Shown here: in pieces, positions 21,206 to 33,790 of the stretch
Layout: every line of letters begins with the position of its first letter
How positions within the stretch are numbered: position 1 is the first letter of the stretch
DNA from: Monodelphis domestica
Lineage: Eukaryota > Chordata > Mammalia > Didelphimorphia > Didelphidae
Assembly (NCBI RefSeq): GCF_027887165.1
Contig: NC_077233.1
Span: 227,812,872-227,876,871 of the forward strand
Length of the DNA: 64,000 nt
Reading direction: 5' to 3'
Program-made: the position numbers and the translations under genes
The notes under the pieces: model-generated
The model's database searches: none
What the model saw: the letters and a program-made list of their open reading frames with translations, nothing else
What the model was told of the DNA's origin: nothing

Positions 21206-22049
21206 GGACTGAGCCATGAATCTCCATTGGAGACATCTGAATGGAGAAATGACTAAAAATGGACCAGCTAAGCAGTAGTTACACATATACTCAGAACAGG
21301 ACGCCCTCCATTTCCCTTCTCCTTCTCCAAAGAACCTGAAAAGAAAGGGACAAAGAAGTGCTTCAGGAAAATGAGTTTGGAACCAAGAATGCCGAAGGAA
21401 GCTCTGGATTTCTCACTAGGAAGGTCCCTTCGAATGCTAACACTGGCTCTGTGGAAACTCCCCCATTTGGGAAAGTGAGTTTTCCTCTAAGTTCCCTCCA
21501 AAGTTCTTGTTGGTAAGAGAGTCCAAAGATGGGAAGTGCCCAAGCTGGAAGAAAGTTGGCCAGTGGGCAAGCCATAGAGGAAAATGTTTCAAAATAGTTC
21601 TTCCTTGGAAAAACAAGGTCTTTGTAAGGCAGCCAAGTTCAGGAAGACCTTCCGTTATCTTCTTAATATTATTTGAGTCTGTTATCTTACTTAAATTCAA
21701 CTCCACTCAGAGCTGAAAATGATACATGCTCTATGCCCATCTGTTTGCTGTCCAGCAGGCTTAGCAGTCTTTAGGGGCACTCGGCAGCTGCAAATTAGGT
21801 GTTGCTGCTCTAAATAATTAAACCAACAAAGTATTTTGTCCATTGACCTCTTTCCTAGCTCCCCCTACAAGTGTTCAGTAATAGAACACATGGATTTAGG
21901 GAAATACTTTATTTTGATACTCTTCGTTGTTCTCTGCCAAGTAAATTCTGCCTTTTCTGTATTTCTTCTCTCTTGTTTTATTCCATCTCCCTTTCCTAAT
22001 CCCAGGCTGGAATGGAAGTTGAGAACTCAAAAAGATAGAATAGTTAAGA

Positions 22050-22735
22050 AACTTCTTGTGATTTGAGGTACCACCTCACACCTGCTAGATTTGTCAAGAT
22101 GACAGTAGGGGAAAATGATAACTGTTGGAGGGGATGTGGCAAAATTGGGACACTAATACATTGTTGGTGGAGTTGTGAACTGATCCTACCTTTCTAGAGG
22201 GCAATTTGGAATTATGCCCAAAAGGCTATAAAACTGTACATATCCAGTAATACCACTACTAGGCTTGTATCCAACGAGTTTTTTTTAAGGGAAAGGACCT
22301 AGTTATACAAGAATATTTATAGCAGTTCTTCTTGTGGTGGCAAAGAATTAGAAACTAAGGGGATTCCAGCAATTGGGGAATGGTTGAACAAATTGTGGTA
22401 CATGATGGTGATGGAATACTATTGTGCTGTAAGGAATGATGAACAGGATGATTTCAGAAAGAGCTGGAGAGACTTTCATGAACTGATGCACAGTGAAATA
22501 AGCAGAACCAAGAGAACATTGTACAAAATAATAGCAATAATGTATGAAGTGAGAGGCTAGGCTACTCTCAGCAATAAAATGATCCAGGACCATTCTGGAC
22601 TTGTGACAAAGAATGCTCTCCACCTCCAGAGAAAGAATGGTTGGAATCAGATGCAGATAAAAGCATGTGATTTTTCACTTTTTATATGATTATTTTCTTA
22701 CCAAAATGACCAATGTGAAAATTAAAATAAAAAGT
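22050..22735 (+). mobile_element. LINE-1, end of ORF2 and 3' end
   Basis: Sense copy of the last part of L1 ORF2. 'gaggtaccacctcacacctg', 'ggaggggatgtggcaaaatt', 'gttggtggagttgtgaactg' and 'agtgaaataagcagaaccaa' occur in the L1 order. The frame is broken. An A-rich end lies near 22715-22735. The copy is 5'-truncated. Confidence 0.92.
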
Positions 22736-22854
22736 AGATAAAATTCTTCCATCACAATGTATATATTGCAACTTCCCCCCCCCCACATAAAGCTTTAAGT
22801 ACATTTATTATTACAATGTTTTCTTTAGGAATATTCTGTCTTTATTGCTATCAT

Positions 22855-23095
22855 CAGAGAAAGACAGACTAGATCTTATTTTACATTGAAAAGATTTTAT
22901 GTTTTCTGGCTAATAAAGAAATATGTTTTACATAATGACTTCACATGTATACTAGATAGCATATTGCTTACCTTCTCAGTGGGTAGGGGAGAGATTGGAA
23001 GGAGAGAGATCATTTGGAGCTCAAAAAATTTATTAAAAGAATGTTAAAATAAATAAATAATAAGTTTTAAGAAATACAATTTTGGGAAAAAAAGA
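22855..23095 (+). mobile_element. LINE-1 3' end, separate copy
   Basis: 'aaatatgttttacataatga', 'cttaccttctcagtgggtag' and 'ggagctcaaaaaatttatt' form an L1 3' terminus of a different subfamily, ending in A-rich sequence. Confidence 0.65.
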
Positions 23096-25167
23096 AAAAA
23101 TATGTTTTCACATCATTTCTGTAGTTGCCCTATAAGAACCCTACAACTGCAGTGGTTGCTTAAGAACCATGCTAAAATAACCATATTCTGATGGATTCCT
23201 CAATCCACATAAAAATAACTAAATTTCACTTTATTTATAATAATTCACACTGCCAAAATGATTTTCTCACAGACATTCTGGGAAGTATGTAGCATAAACA
23301 TTTTTCAGCCTACTTTACAAACTTCAATATCTGAGAAAGGAAAGGTCAAGAAAGGATTAAAAGGAAAGAAGAGAGTGTAAAAACCTGGAATGAAAAGTGG
23401 GGCAAGCAGAAGAGAAGGGCAATAGAGTGGGAATGGGCCATGTCATTTATAGGCCACAAAGGTCAGGCAAACTTCCTCTCTTTTACTGGCTTCTTTTGAT
23501 TGGTAAAATAATTTATACATTTGCAAACTCTTATTTATAAGCAAGGAGTTGATTGGGAGCAAAGAGAGGAAAAAATACAAGAGGAAAAGGAGGGAAATAC
23601 ACAAATAACAATGATACCTCTGAATGTGAACGGGATAAACTCAGGCATAAAATAAGAGGACATTAGATCAGAATTAGAAAATAATCAAATAATATGTGGT
23701 TTACAAGAAACATACTTGAAATGTCAGGATTTACATGGAGTTAAAATGAGGAACTAGAAAAAATCTATAATGCTTTAGATGAACTAAAAAAAGCAAGGAT
23801 AGCAATTATGATTTCAGATAACAATAAATACAGATGTGATAATAAGCAGGGTAGCAATATTATGCCTAAAAGCACCAAAGAAAATGAATCAACATCAATA
23901 TTTAACACATATATATATATATAACAAATAGCATGACGACTACATACTTCAATATTAACCAATGTTAACCAAATTAACTTTAATGTTAACCAAATTGGAA
24001 GGAGAAATATACAATAAAACTACAATAGTAGGGAACCTTAATGTATCCCTTTAAGACTTAGACTAATCTAATTAAAAGATAAACAAGAAAGTTAAAAACC
24101 TGAATAGAACCTTAGAAATATTAGAGATGAAAGATCTCTGATGATTTCTGAATGGGAATAGAAAGTAATTTACATATTTCTCAGCTGTTTGTGGCATCTT
24201 TACAAAAACTGGTCATGTTTTAGGGCATAAAAACATCACAAAATATAAAGATGTAGAAATGCTAAACATATCACTCATTGATTACAGTACAGTAACAACT
24301 AGTTTCAAGAAAGGGACTGTAAAGAAAGAATAAAAAGTATATGATGGACTAATTACCTTACTTCTACAAAAGTGGTGTCAAGGAACAAATGGAAAAAATA
24401 GAAAATTTCACAAAAGAAAATGGCACTGAGACAGCATACTAAAACTAAAAGCAACTAAAAGCATTTTTAGAATTTTTTTGTCTCTAACTAGTTTCATTAA
24501 GAAAAGAACAAAACAATGAATTGGGCATAGAACTAAAAAGAACTAGAACATTAGCAAAAATAAAAAATCCCAAATTCAATAACAAAGCAGAAATTTTGAA
24601 CATATAAAGTTATAAAATTTAAAGTAAAAAAATGGAATCGATAACTGAAACAAGGGACCATTTTAAAAAATGAATCAAATAGATAAGTTATTAACTAATT
24701 TGATTTATTAAAAAAGGAAGAGGAAAATCAAAGTGTTCATTAAAAATGGAAAAGGAGATTCCAGCAAAGAGAAAATAAAGGAAATTATCAGATTTCACCC
24801 AAATACATGCTAAAAAAACCTGATAACTTATAGGGAATGAACTAATTCTTTGAAAATATGAAATAACCAAATTAATATAGACAGCCCAATTTCAGAAAAA
24901 GAAATTGGACAAGTCATAAATGAACTCCTAAAGGAAAAATTCCAGGATTTGATGTAATTACTAATGAATTCTATCAAACATTCAAATAGCAATGAATTCT
25001 AATGTTATATAAGGAAGAAAAAGGACAGGATATAAATGTCTATAAATATGATACCTAAACCAGGGAAATAGCAAGCAGAGAAAGAAAAATACAGGTCAAT
25101 ATCACTGATGAATGTGGATACAAAATATTTAAATAAAACATTAGTAAATAGGCTATAACAACACATT

Positions 25168-25412
25168 AGAAAGATATACATGCATGGGTCGAGGGGGATA
25201 TGATTGGGGATGTAGACTCTAAATGAACATCCCAGTGCAAACATCAACAGCATGGAAATGGGTTCTGATCAAGGATACATGTAATACCCAATGGAATTGC
25301 GTGTCAACTACAGGAAGGGGTGGGAGGAGTAGAGGGAGGAATAGAATATGATTTTTGTAACCAAGGAATAATGTTTGAAATTGACTAAATAAAAAAAAGA
25401 AAGATATACATG
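25168..25412 (+). mobile_element. 5'-truncated LINE-1 3' end with 15-bp target duplication
   Basis: The inserted piece (25183-25397) begins 'catgggtcgagggggatatg', contains 'ggggatgtagactctaaatg' and ends in an A tail. It is flanked by identical 15-bp copies of agaaagatatacatg at 25168-25182 and 25398-25412. The host sequence is continuous when one copy and the insert are removed. Confidence 0.95.
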
Positions 25413-25579
25413 ATGATCAGGTTGGTTTTACAATAGAAATGCAGGACTGGTTCAAAATAAGATAGATTATAAATATCACAAACCATGTTAATAATATAAA
25501 TATAAATAATAAATAAGTAACTACATGATTATGTTAATAGATGCTTTGGCACCTTTTGGCAAAATTCAGTACTCATTTC

Positions 25580-26103
25580 TTTTAAAAATACTAGAGAACA
25601 TACAAAGGAATAATAAAGTGGAAGAATTCCATGGGAACTGAAACAACCTCCAGGAATTGATGCAGAATGAGAGGAGCAGAACCAGGAGAACGTTGTACAC
25701 AGAGACTGATACACTGTGGTACAATTGAATGTAATAGACTTCTATACTAACAACAATGCAATGATCCAGGACAATTCTGAAGGACTTATGAGAAAGAACA
25801 CTATCCACATCCTGAGGAAGAACTGTGGGAGCAGAAACACAGAAAAAAAACAACTGCTTGATCACATGGGTTGATGGGGACATGATTGGGGATGTAGACT
25901 CTAAAAGATCACCCTAGTGCAAATGTTAATAATATGGAAATAAATGTTGATCAATGACACATATTAAATCCAGTGCAATTGTGCATCAGATATGGGAAGG
26001 AGGTGGGGGAGGGGAGGGAAAGAACATGAGCCTTGTAACCATGGAAAAATATTCTAAATCATCTAATTAAATAAAAAAAATGTTTTAAATATTAAAGAGC
26101 ATA
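25580..26103 (+). mobile_element. 5'-truncated LINE-1 3' part with diverged target duplication
   Basis: Insert about 25603-26081, from 'gaagaattccatgggaactg' to 'ctaattaaataaaaaaaa'. Flanks 'ttttaaaaatactagagaac' (left) and 'ttttaaatattaaagagca' (right) are a diverged target duplication of about 20 bp, so this insertion is older than the one at 25183. Confidence 0.82.
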
Positions 26104-26137
26104 GAAATAAATAGAATTTTCCTTAATAATAGTAAAT

Positions 26138-26393
26138 AATAAAATGAAGAGCTGTATCTTAGTGGTTAAAAGCACTAGGCTTGGAGTCAAAACTCAAGAC
26201 ACTGCCTGGCTCTATGACCTTAGGCAAGTCATTTAAACTTTGAATTCCTGGCAGAAGGATCCACTGGAGAAGGAAATAGCAAACCACTACAGTATCTGGC
26301 CAAGAAAACTCTGCGGAAAGCTCTGACACATAGGATCACAAAGTTGGACACAAACAAACAGCATTAAAAACAAGAACAAATATAATGAAGATG
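26138..26393 (+). mobile_element. MIR-related SINE inserted in LINE-1
   Basis: SINE (about 26152-26378) with 'gcactaggcttggagtcaaa', 'aggcaagtcatttaaacttt' and 'agaaaactctgcggaaagct'. It is flanked by 'aataaaatgaaga' and 'aatataatgaaga', a target duplication differing at one base. Confidence 0.85.
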
Positions 26394-26763
26394 TGTTAGA
26401 GACCTTTCCAATAAGATAAGGGGTAAAGCGAGGATGCCGGTTATCTCCCCTACCATTTAACATAGTCCCAGAACTTCTAGTTGTAGCTTCAAGACAAAAA
26501 AGAAAAATTCAACAAACAAGGAAAGGCAAATAAGAAATAAAATGAATGATTTTTTGCTGGTGATAGGATGATTTACTTAAGAAAGTCTAAAAGTCAGTTA
26601 AAATTTAATGGAAACAATCACTTTAACAAAGTTGCAGGATATAAAACAAATCCACACAAATCATCAGTATTCTTCTTTAGTACCAATAAAACCCAGCAAG
26701 AACTCGAAATGGAAATTCCATTTAAAATACATATAGAATGTATAAAGTTGGAGGGGTGATGCT

Positions 26764-27075
26764 TTGACTTGCACCAGAATAGGACTTAAGCAAGGCATCG
26801 TTGCACTACATCATCAGCCTCCCTCTCTCTTCCAGTCATCCAAGTTCAGTGGCAAAATAAAAGTCAGTATGACTGGTGATGGCTTGAGACGCAGTGGATG
26901 ACCTTGGCATCTTTGATGTCTGACCAAGCTCTAAGAGCTCCACAGTGTCTACTTCAGCCACCTTCATGGGCTCAGGAATAAAATATTCTAATTCACCTTT
27001 TCTGCCAGGGGAAGCCTTTCCATGCTTGGGGTAGACGTCCCCCTCACTCACTGATGGGTCTGAGGCTCATTACTT
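26764..27075 (-). mobile_element. Dispersed marsupial repeat, copy A (antisense)
   Basis: On the minus strand it has 'cccatcagtgagtgaggggg', 'cccatgaaggtggctgaagt' and 'gagcttggtcagacatcaaa'. The copies at 29960-30145 (minus) and 44850-45360 (plus) share this order. It interrupts the old L1. Family name not assigned; an RTE-related or SINE origin is possible. Confidence 0.8.
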
Positions 27076-27287
27076 ACCTGGCTTAGTCCATCTGCTGGAG
27101 ATTCTGCTTCTTGGAGCCATAGGTGAGAGTTGGGTGGCAATTTGGGCACCACAGGTGGATGAGCAGCCCTGAAAAGGGTTCAGCAAGCCCTCACACCAGA
27201 GCTGCTCCCTGAACACCTTGCATACCCTATGGTGGTAATTGGAGAGAAATGAACATCTTAAGTACAAATGATCAAAAGAGATGACTG

Positions 27288-27490
27288 GGGGCAAATAGGT
27301 GGCTCTGTAGACTGAGATCTAGGTCTATAAACAGGAGGTCTTGGGTTCAAATATAGGTTCAGACACTTTCTAGCTGAGTCTCCCTGGACAAGTCACTTAA
27401 CCCCTATTTATAAGCCCTAACCCATTCTTCTGCCTTGGAACCAATACCAAATATTGATTCTAAGATGGAAAGTAAGGGTTTTAAAAAAGA
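27288..27490 (+). mobile_element. CORE-SINE, full length
   Basis: Head 'gggcaaataggtggctctgt', core 'ctggacaagtcacttaaccc', 3' part 'ggaaccaataccaaatattg' and 'aaagtaagggtttt' tail. Confidence 0.92.
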
Positions 27491-27532
27491 GAGAGAGAGA
27501 TATTGCAACAAAAGTAAGGTATGCTAATGATA

Positions 27533-27680
27533 TCATAGAATCTGAGAGATGAAAGATACGTTAGAGATCAATCAGTCCAGACTCCTTATTTTACAGATGA
27601 GGAAATCAGAATTGAAGAAATAACATGATTTGTTTAACGTTTCACAGCTAGTCAAGGATTAGAAGCTAAATTATCCAACT
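27533..27680 (-). mobile_element. MIR fragment, antisense
   Basis: 'cttattttacagatgaggaa' and 'tttcacagctagtcaaggat' are the complement of a MIR core. Confidence 0.75.
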
Positions 27681-27699
27681 CACAGGACAAGGATCTTTT

Positions 27700-28530
27700 T
27701 TCCAGGTTCAATGAAAATTCATGTCATTTTCAGGTGGGGAAACAACCACACATTGCAGGAATCAGATTGATGAAGAGAACTTAATTATTTTACTCAGAGC
27801 TTCAACTAGTATTGGGTAAAGGGAATAGGCCCCCAGGTACCATAATTTAAGGGTGCGTGCTTGCTTCCATGATTCCTCCTCAAGGTGACTGTCCCCCCGG
27901 AGGCACGAGATGTCTTTTCCTGGTAACTGTGTTCTGTACTACTACTTTTGCCCATTCCCAAACATGTTGGATTACCTTCTCAGCTTCCATCAACCTTCCA
28001 TGAGCCTCCTCAACTTAATTTTCAAAGCTTTCAATTATTTATAATTCTGATTTTATGAACATAAAATAACAACTAGAGTCATGAAAACAAAAATTATCTT
28101 TTTCGTCTGACATCTTTGTTATCGATCTGTTCCTATCATCTTTCTCCCTTTTATTCTAGAAATATGAGACTCCTGAAGGAAAAAAAAAAACCAACAAAGT
28201 TCCCTATCAAAAACAAACATGTCCTAATAAGAGATAATTAATATGACATTGCCAGGCAGCAGCTCAGCTAAGCTATCTTAACAAAGAAAATTCAATTTTC
28301 TTTCTCTTTGAAAGGTACCACTCACTACAAAGCAATATTGTCTCTGAGATTAATTTTTCTGTTTTGTGACCATAGATATAACCTTCCAGCATCCAGCTAC
28401 CTCATTAGCATGGGCTATCAATCACAAGGGGCATTTGTTCCAGATAGCATAAATATCCATAATGCAATCTTATTAGTAAGGTTGGCACTAATAGAAAAAA
28501 CAAACAAATATGAAAAACATTTGCCTCACT
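27700..28530. other. Gene-free, no repeat assigned
   Basis: AT-rich intergenic sequence. The short open frame at 28308-28532 shows no recognisable domain. Confidence 0.5.
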
Positions 28531-28539
28531 AATAGTAGG

Positions 28540-28775
28540 TTGGGAAGTTAGGTGGAGAGTGGATAGAGCTCTGGGCCTGGAGTCAGGAAGACCTAAGTTC
28601 AAATCTGGCTTCAGATACTTACTAACTGGGTGACCCTGCGTAAGTCACTTCACCCTCTTTCCCTCGGTTTCCTCTCATGTAAAATGAGCTGGAGAAAGAA
28701 ATGGCAAGCCACTCCAGTATCCTTGCCAAGAAAACCCCAGAAAGGGTCACAAAAAGTGAAACTACTCAACAAAAA
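28540..28775 (+). mobile_element. MIR-related SINE, full length
   Basis: 'tggatagagctctgggcctg' head, 'accctgcgtaagtcacttca' core, 'ggcaagccactccagtatcc' and 'caagaaaaccccagaaaggg' end. Confidence 0.92.
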
Positions 28776-29089
28776 CAATAGTAGGTTCTTATCCTATGGA
28801 TGACATATTTGCATAGAGTATAACTTCCTATGTTATATCTACTCCATTATCCAACAGTGTGTACACATTGAATAACAAACTACATGATTGTTAGATGTGG
28901 GAAGAAGAGTTTTAGTCTTAAGTTCTACTATTAAGCTGTTTTCTTTGGAAAAAAAACCCAATTCCTCATTGTTTCCCAAATAGAATAATTTCTTCCCTTA
29001 AAGGAGTATTGTGAAGATAAAGTAGGAATGGAGACTGGAAGGTATTTTGGATATGTAAAAGTTACACAAACTATATATTTACTTTTCTG

Positions 29090-29215
29090 TGTATATCTTG
29101 TATCTTCCTAGTGGAATGCAAGCTCCCTAAGGGCAAGAACTCTTTTATTTTTGCTTTTGTGTTCCTAGCATTTTAGTCCAGTGCCTGGCATGTAGCATTG
29201 TGTTTGCCTGCAAAG
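29090..29215 (+). mobile_element. L2/L3-like LINE 3' end
   Basis: 'tggaatgcaagctccctaag', 'ggcaagaactcttttatttt' and 'cagtgcctggcatgtagc' in the order of CR1-clade 3' termini. Confidence 0.75.
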
Positions 29216-29529
29216 ATTTTTATTGGTGATTTTCACCATCATGGACAGTAAAGCCATCACACTTGGGCTCTTGACCTAGAATTTGTGGGTATGCCTATAA
29301 AGGAGGCAGAAAAGGGCATTGAAGAGAACAAAGATGAGAAAAATGGCTGGATTACATTGTGTCCATAAAATCATGACCCATTTGTGTGGACAGTAAGGGA
29401 ATAAGTCACAAGGAAGCCAAAGGAGCTAAAGATACCAATGGTGTGGGGAAAAAAATCTCAGGTCATTTTAATAAAGAAAAAAGGTGACTAAGGAAATATC
29501 AACAACAACCATCCTATATGTCTACTTGT

Positions 29530-29775
29530 CAGTCAATAAACATCTACTAAGTGCCCACTATTTGCAAGGCACTGTGCTAAGATCTGGGGGTACAAAGAAA
29601 AGTCAGGGGCATCTAAGTAGCAAAGTGGAGAGAATCCTGAAGTCTGGAGAACCTGGGTTCAAATCTGACCTTGGATACTTCCTAAATTTGTGATTTAATC
29701 CCAATTGCCTAGACCTTACCCTACTGCCTTAGAATGGATGCAAGACAGAATGTAAGAGTTTAGAAGGAAAAAAAA
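29530..29775 (+). mobile_element. MIR-like fragment followed by CORE-SINE
   Basis: First part 'caataaacatctactaagtg' with 'caaggcactgtgctaagatc'. Second part from about 29607, 'ggggcatctaagtagcaaag' to the A tail at 29768, is a CORE-SINE. Confidence 0.8.
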
Positions 29776-29779
29776 AACA

Positions 29780-29960
29780 GGAGAGAAAGGTTGTAAAGGA
29801 AGCTAGGAAAGCCATGAAGCAGAGGAGGGACAGAATTCCATGCATGTGGGACAGCCAGAGAAAATGCAGTCATGAGATGGAACATCTTTTCTGAGGAACA
29901 GGGAAGAGGTCAGAGTCACTGGATTGAGGAGTAAGTGAGGGAGATGGGGTAAGGTGTGGT
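29780..29960. mobile_element. L2-like fragment (tentative)
   Basis: Purine-rich block with 'gggacagaattccatgcatg', like segments at 30240-30430 and 60340-60600, which I take to be one old LINE family. Confidence 0.35.
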
Positions 29961-30145
29961 GGTGGTCCTTTGTTGTCCCAAATCATCAGCCTTACTCTTT
30001 CTTCCAGAGTCTGGTTTCCTGACCACAGTCATGATGGCTGACGATGGTCTGGGATTCAGTGGATGACCTTGGTTTCTTCTGGGTCTGACCATGCTCTAAG
30101 TGCTCCATCCAGTGTCTGCTTCAGCCACCTTCACAGCCACTGGAT
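29960..30145 (-). mobile_element. Dispersed marsupial repeat, copy B (antisense)
   Basis: Shares with copies A and C the 'cagtggatgaccttgg' and 'gctctaagtgctcca' blocks and 'cttcagccaccttcac'. Confidence 0.8.
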
Positions 30146-30183
30146 AAAATTGTTCCAACAACATAAGGTGTAAGAAGAAGACA

Positions 30184-30186
<3 letters not shown>

Positions 30187-30230
<44 letters not shown>
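30187..30230. repeat. (GT)22 microsatellite
   Basis: Uninterrupted GT units. This tract produces spurious open frames on both strands. Confidence 0.98.
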
Positions 30231-30233
<3 letters not shown>

Positions 30234-31628
30234 CTGTGGGGTGAATTAGCTTATAACGGCCTTCGAATGCCAAATGGGATTTTATGTTTGATCTCAGAGG
30301 TGATGGGTAGCCACAGAAGTTTACTGAGCAGAGACCCAACCATTTTGACAGTTGAGTGGAGGATGACCCAGCATGGAGGGAGACTTGTAGCACTGAGACC
30401 AACCAGAAGGTTACTGTCAATAGACTAGGAACTAGGCAATGAGGGTCTGCCCACACCAGGTGAGTGGCAATGTTAGAGCCTAAACAGGAGAGTTGGTAGC
30501 AAAGTGAAGCAGTTCTTGGCAACAGAGTGGGCATGGATACTTTCTTATAAGGGAATCCTCAATCAGGATATTAGTCAGAAACACACAGAAATGATGCCTT
30601 ACAGTGGAATACATATTTCCATTTCCTAACTCACTAAAGGAGGTAGAGAATATAAAATCCCACTAAGTTTGGTGTTTATGAAAATAAAACAAAAAACCAT
30701 TTGATGTGGTTGAGCAAAATTCTGTCTTAAAAGACTCTCTTTCTAGTAAGGTATTTCCCATCCATGTGTCAAAATCATTCAGTATTTCTTGTGTATTATA
30801 TCTTCTGAGGTTTTATCCCCACTCCCACTTACCCTGATAAGTAGAGTCCCCTGAAATTTGACTACTCTTTCTCCTCAAGGATCTCTAGGTAAATTTCAGG
30901 GGTTAAAGAGGATCCCTCTCCCTCCAGTGCTATGGGTTTGAGCCTCTTTTCTGATATGTCTTTCCTTATGAAAATTGATCGAGAATCATTTTTAGTTAGC
31001 CAGGCTTAAATAGAGGCATTTATTAATGTGATAGAGTAAGAACAATTGAGATAAATCATCTTGAAAAAGTCTGTGGCAACTTCGTCCATGAGGAGAAAGT
31101 AGCTTCAGACTTAGAGCCATCTGGCCAAAGTTCCTGACTACTGGAATACCTTTTCTTCTCCTACTGAGATACTCAAGAAGTTCCCCTTGGGCATGGCAAA
31201 GTTTCTTTGCTAGTTTTCCAATGAAGCCATTTGTCTACACCCAGTAAATTGTTGGTTCCCAAGGCGGACACCACTGCCAGATAATCTGAGCATGCTGCTC
31301 AGACACTGATGGGAAGTCTAGAACCCTCCTGATCTTTCAAAGTGTGCAAGGAGTAGTTTGGGTGACTATAATGCAAACACAAGTTTCGCTGTCCTTAATT
31401 TTTTTAGCAAAGAAATGTTTATTAATCCTCTCAAAAATATTGATAAGGATATAATATTGGCTCAGGTGCCTAACTTTGCTTCAATATGATATACGCCATC
31501 ATCCATCAAAAAGGTATAATGACTTGAATGGAAATGTGAATTCCATCAAGTATGAGGAGGGCAATTCCCCATAGCCTGTCCTTAATTTTTAATAAATTGT
31601 ACTTTCACAATTTGATTTTTAAAATTTA

Positions 31629-31745
31629 ATGAAGGAGGGACAGAGCCAAGATGGCAGTTTAGTAGCAGCAAAAGCTGAAACCACTCTGAGAATCCTTCCA
31701 AATCAAAGCAAGGTCTTCCTCCAGCCAAGACCTAGACTCAGTCCA
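31629..31745 (+). mobile_element. LINE-1 5'UTR start fragment
   Basis: 'ggagggacagagccaagatg' is the start of a mammalian L1 5'UTR. Only about 115 bp remain before an unrelated SINE begins. Confidence 0.7.
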
Positions 31746-31764
31746 ATGTCCAGGTTTCTCTTTG

Positions 31765-31985
31765 CCTCCTTAGAGGTGGTTGGGTGGTATAACTCTGGAG
31801 TCAGGAAAGATCTGAGATCAAATCCAGTATCATTCATTCACTAGCTGTGTGACTCTGGGAAAACCGCCTAATTTCTGTTTTCTCAACTGTAAAAGAGAGA
31901 TAATAGCACCTACTTCCCAGGGTGGTTGTGAGGATCAAATGAGATAATATCTTTCAAGTGCTTACCAGCCCAGGGCATGTAGTTT
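31765..31985 (+). mobile_element. MIR-type SINE
   Basis: 'ggtggttgggtggtataact' head, 'gctgtgtgactctgggaaaa' core, 'cccagggtggttgtgaggat' end. Confidence 0.88.
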
Positions 31986-32094
31986 GTTGTTATTCAGTCA
32001 TTTAAAACAAGTAAATTTGTCCCAGGAAAAAGCCCTGAGAAAGAATTACTTGGGGGAAAGTACTTTCCATTTATTCATGTCCTATCTCCTTAAT

Positions 32095-32272
<178 letters not shown>

Positions 32273-32984
32273 CTCCCTCCTTCCCTCTGTCTGTCTCTGT
32301 CTTTCCCTAACCCTCTCTTCCCTTCTTCCTCTCTCTCTTCTTCTGTAATTAATGCATAGACTAGATTGACCTCAGAAAGCTTACTTCCTAGTTTTGAGAG
32401 AACATTATCCTTTCTAATGTGATTTACTTATATAGTTTTAAAAAAATTCTTATCTTCTACCTGTGTTAAGGGAACCCCTTCCTCCCCAGGCCGTGAACTT
32501 TCTGCTTGTTGGAACCAGCCCATTAGCTTGACTGGAATGCTCCAAACAGAGGGACTTTGGTTCCTGAGATGTGGTAGACCAGTGCAGAGGGAAAGGAAGG
32601 GACATGGAGAAAGAGGACTATTATAAAAAATGAGACCAGAGAGGAGGTCAGGCTCTTCTCTGGAAGACTTTGCCTAGGGGCCTAGGGGTCTTTCTGCAAT
32701 TTGGCATTGGTGGAACTGGTGGAAGACACTCTCATGGGCTGATAAGATTAGGGTGATAGGCTAGGAAATATTTTTCTATTTCCTTCCCTCCTCATTTCTT
32801 TCTTAGACCATATTTATATTAAAATTAAATTGTTAAAAGCTATTGTCATCCTCGTGACTTAAGGGTTAATTATTTTACAAATGGCGACCACAACAATTTT
32901 TAAAACTAATATTATATTTCTAAACTAATTTTTAAATATTACATTTAACATAATATTAATTTTCATTATTACATATCTTAGAAT

Positions 32985-33160
32985 TGATCCTAAATATTGG
33001 TTCCAAAGCAGAAGAATTCTAAGGGCTAAGCATTTGGTTTTAGGTGACTTGCCCAGGGTCACACGGTTAGGAAATATTTGAGGCCACATTTGAACCCAGA
33101 ACCTTCTGTCTCCAGGCCTGGCCCTCTATCCATTGGGCTGCCTAGCAGTCCAGTCCCCCT
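32985..33160 (-). mobile_element. CORE-SINE, antisense
   Basis: 'ggtgacttgcccagggtcac' and 'aacccagaaccttctgtctc' near the head end 'ggctgcctagcagtcc'. Confidence 0.9.
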
Positions 33161-33284
33161 AAATAGTTTTGAAACAATTCTTGATTGCTCATATTTCACT
33201 TTGCTTTTTTTTCCCTCAGACTTTTGATCATTTTATTTAGCAAGTTATTTGCTGAGGATCTATTAGACACCCAGGTCTATGCTT

Positions 33285-33420
33285 GGCACTATAGTTGTTT
33301 AGTCTAATCCGACTCCTCATGACTCTATGGGCCATATTGTCCATGAGGTTTCCTTGGTAAAGGTACTAGAGTGGGTTTGTCATCTCCTTCTCCAGTGAAG
33401 GACTAGAGGGGGTTACACAC
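33285..33420 (-). mobile_element. MIR-related SINE 3' part, antisense
   Basis: 'gttgtttagtctaatccgac' and 'tccatgaggtttccttgg' match the 3' block of the second SINE type. Confidence 0.75.
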
Positions 33421-33659
33421 ATTGTGCAATTTATAATTACACACACACACACAGAAATAGGAGTAAAAGACCAAGAGCTACGGTACAAATATACTTAAAA
33501 ACCCAGAGAAAGGAGAGAGCAAAACAAGTTGGGATATCCATAGGTTCAGTTAGGGGATAATTGTGAATTAAAGAAAAAATGAGAAAGTATAGGAAGCCTT
33601 GGAGAGGGTTTTCCTCAGTAGTTTACCTTGGAGCTATTTTGTATCTGTTTATATCTGTG

Positions 33660-33790
33660 AATATATGTGTGCGTTGTCTCCCTCATTAGACTGAAAGTTC
33701 CTTCAGGGCAAAGATTTTTCTATTTTTTCTTCATATCCCCTGTGTCCGGCACATTACTGATGCTTAACGAATATTTATTTACTGAATGAC
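33660..33790 (+). mobile_element. L2/L3-like LINE 3' end
   Basis: 'agactgaaagttccttcagg' followed by 'gatgcttaacgaatatttat' is the CR1-clade terminus. Confidence 0.75.

Larger units (their letters stand above)
23590..26760 (+). mobile_element. Old LINE-1 ORF2 (endonuclease to RT), with three insertions
   Basis: Decayed L1 ORF2 in sense. The endonuclease region starts around 23600-23640 ('atacctctgaatgtgaacgg') and 'atgtggtttacaagaaacat' follows. The reverse transcriptase region appears at 25410-25600 ('caggactggttcaaaataag') and at 26385-26760 ('acaaagttgcaggatataaa'). The body is split by insertions at 25183-25397, about 25603-26081 and about 26150-26378. Numerous stops and frameshifts rule out activity. 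Confidence 0.88.
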
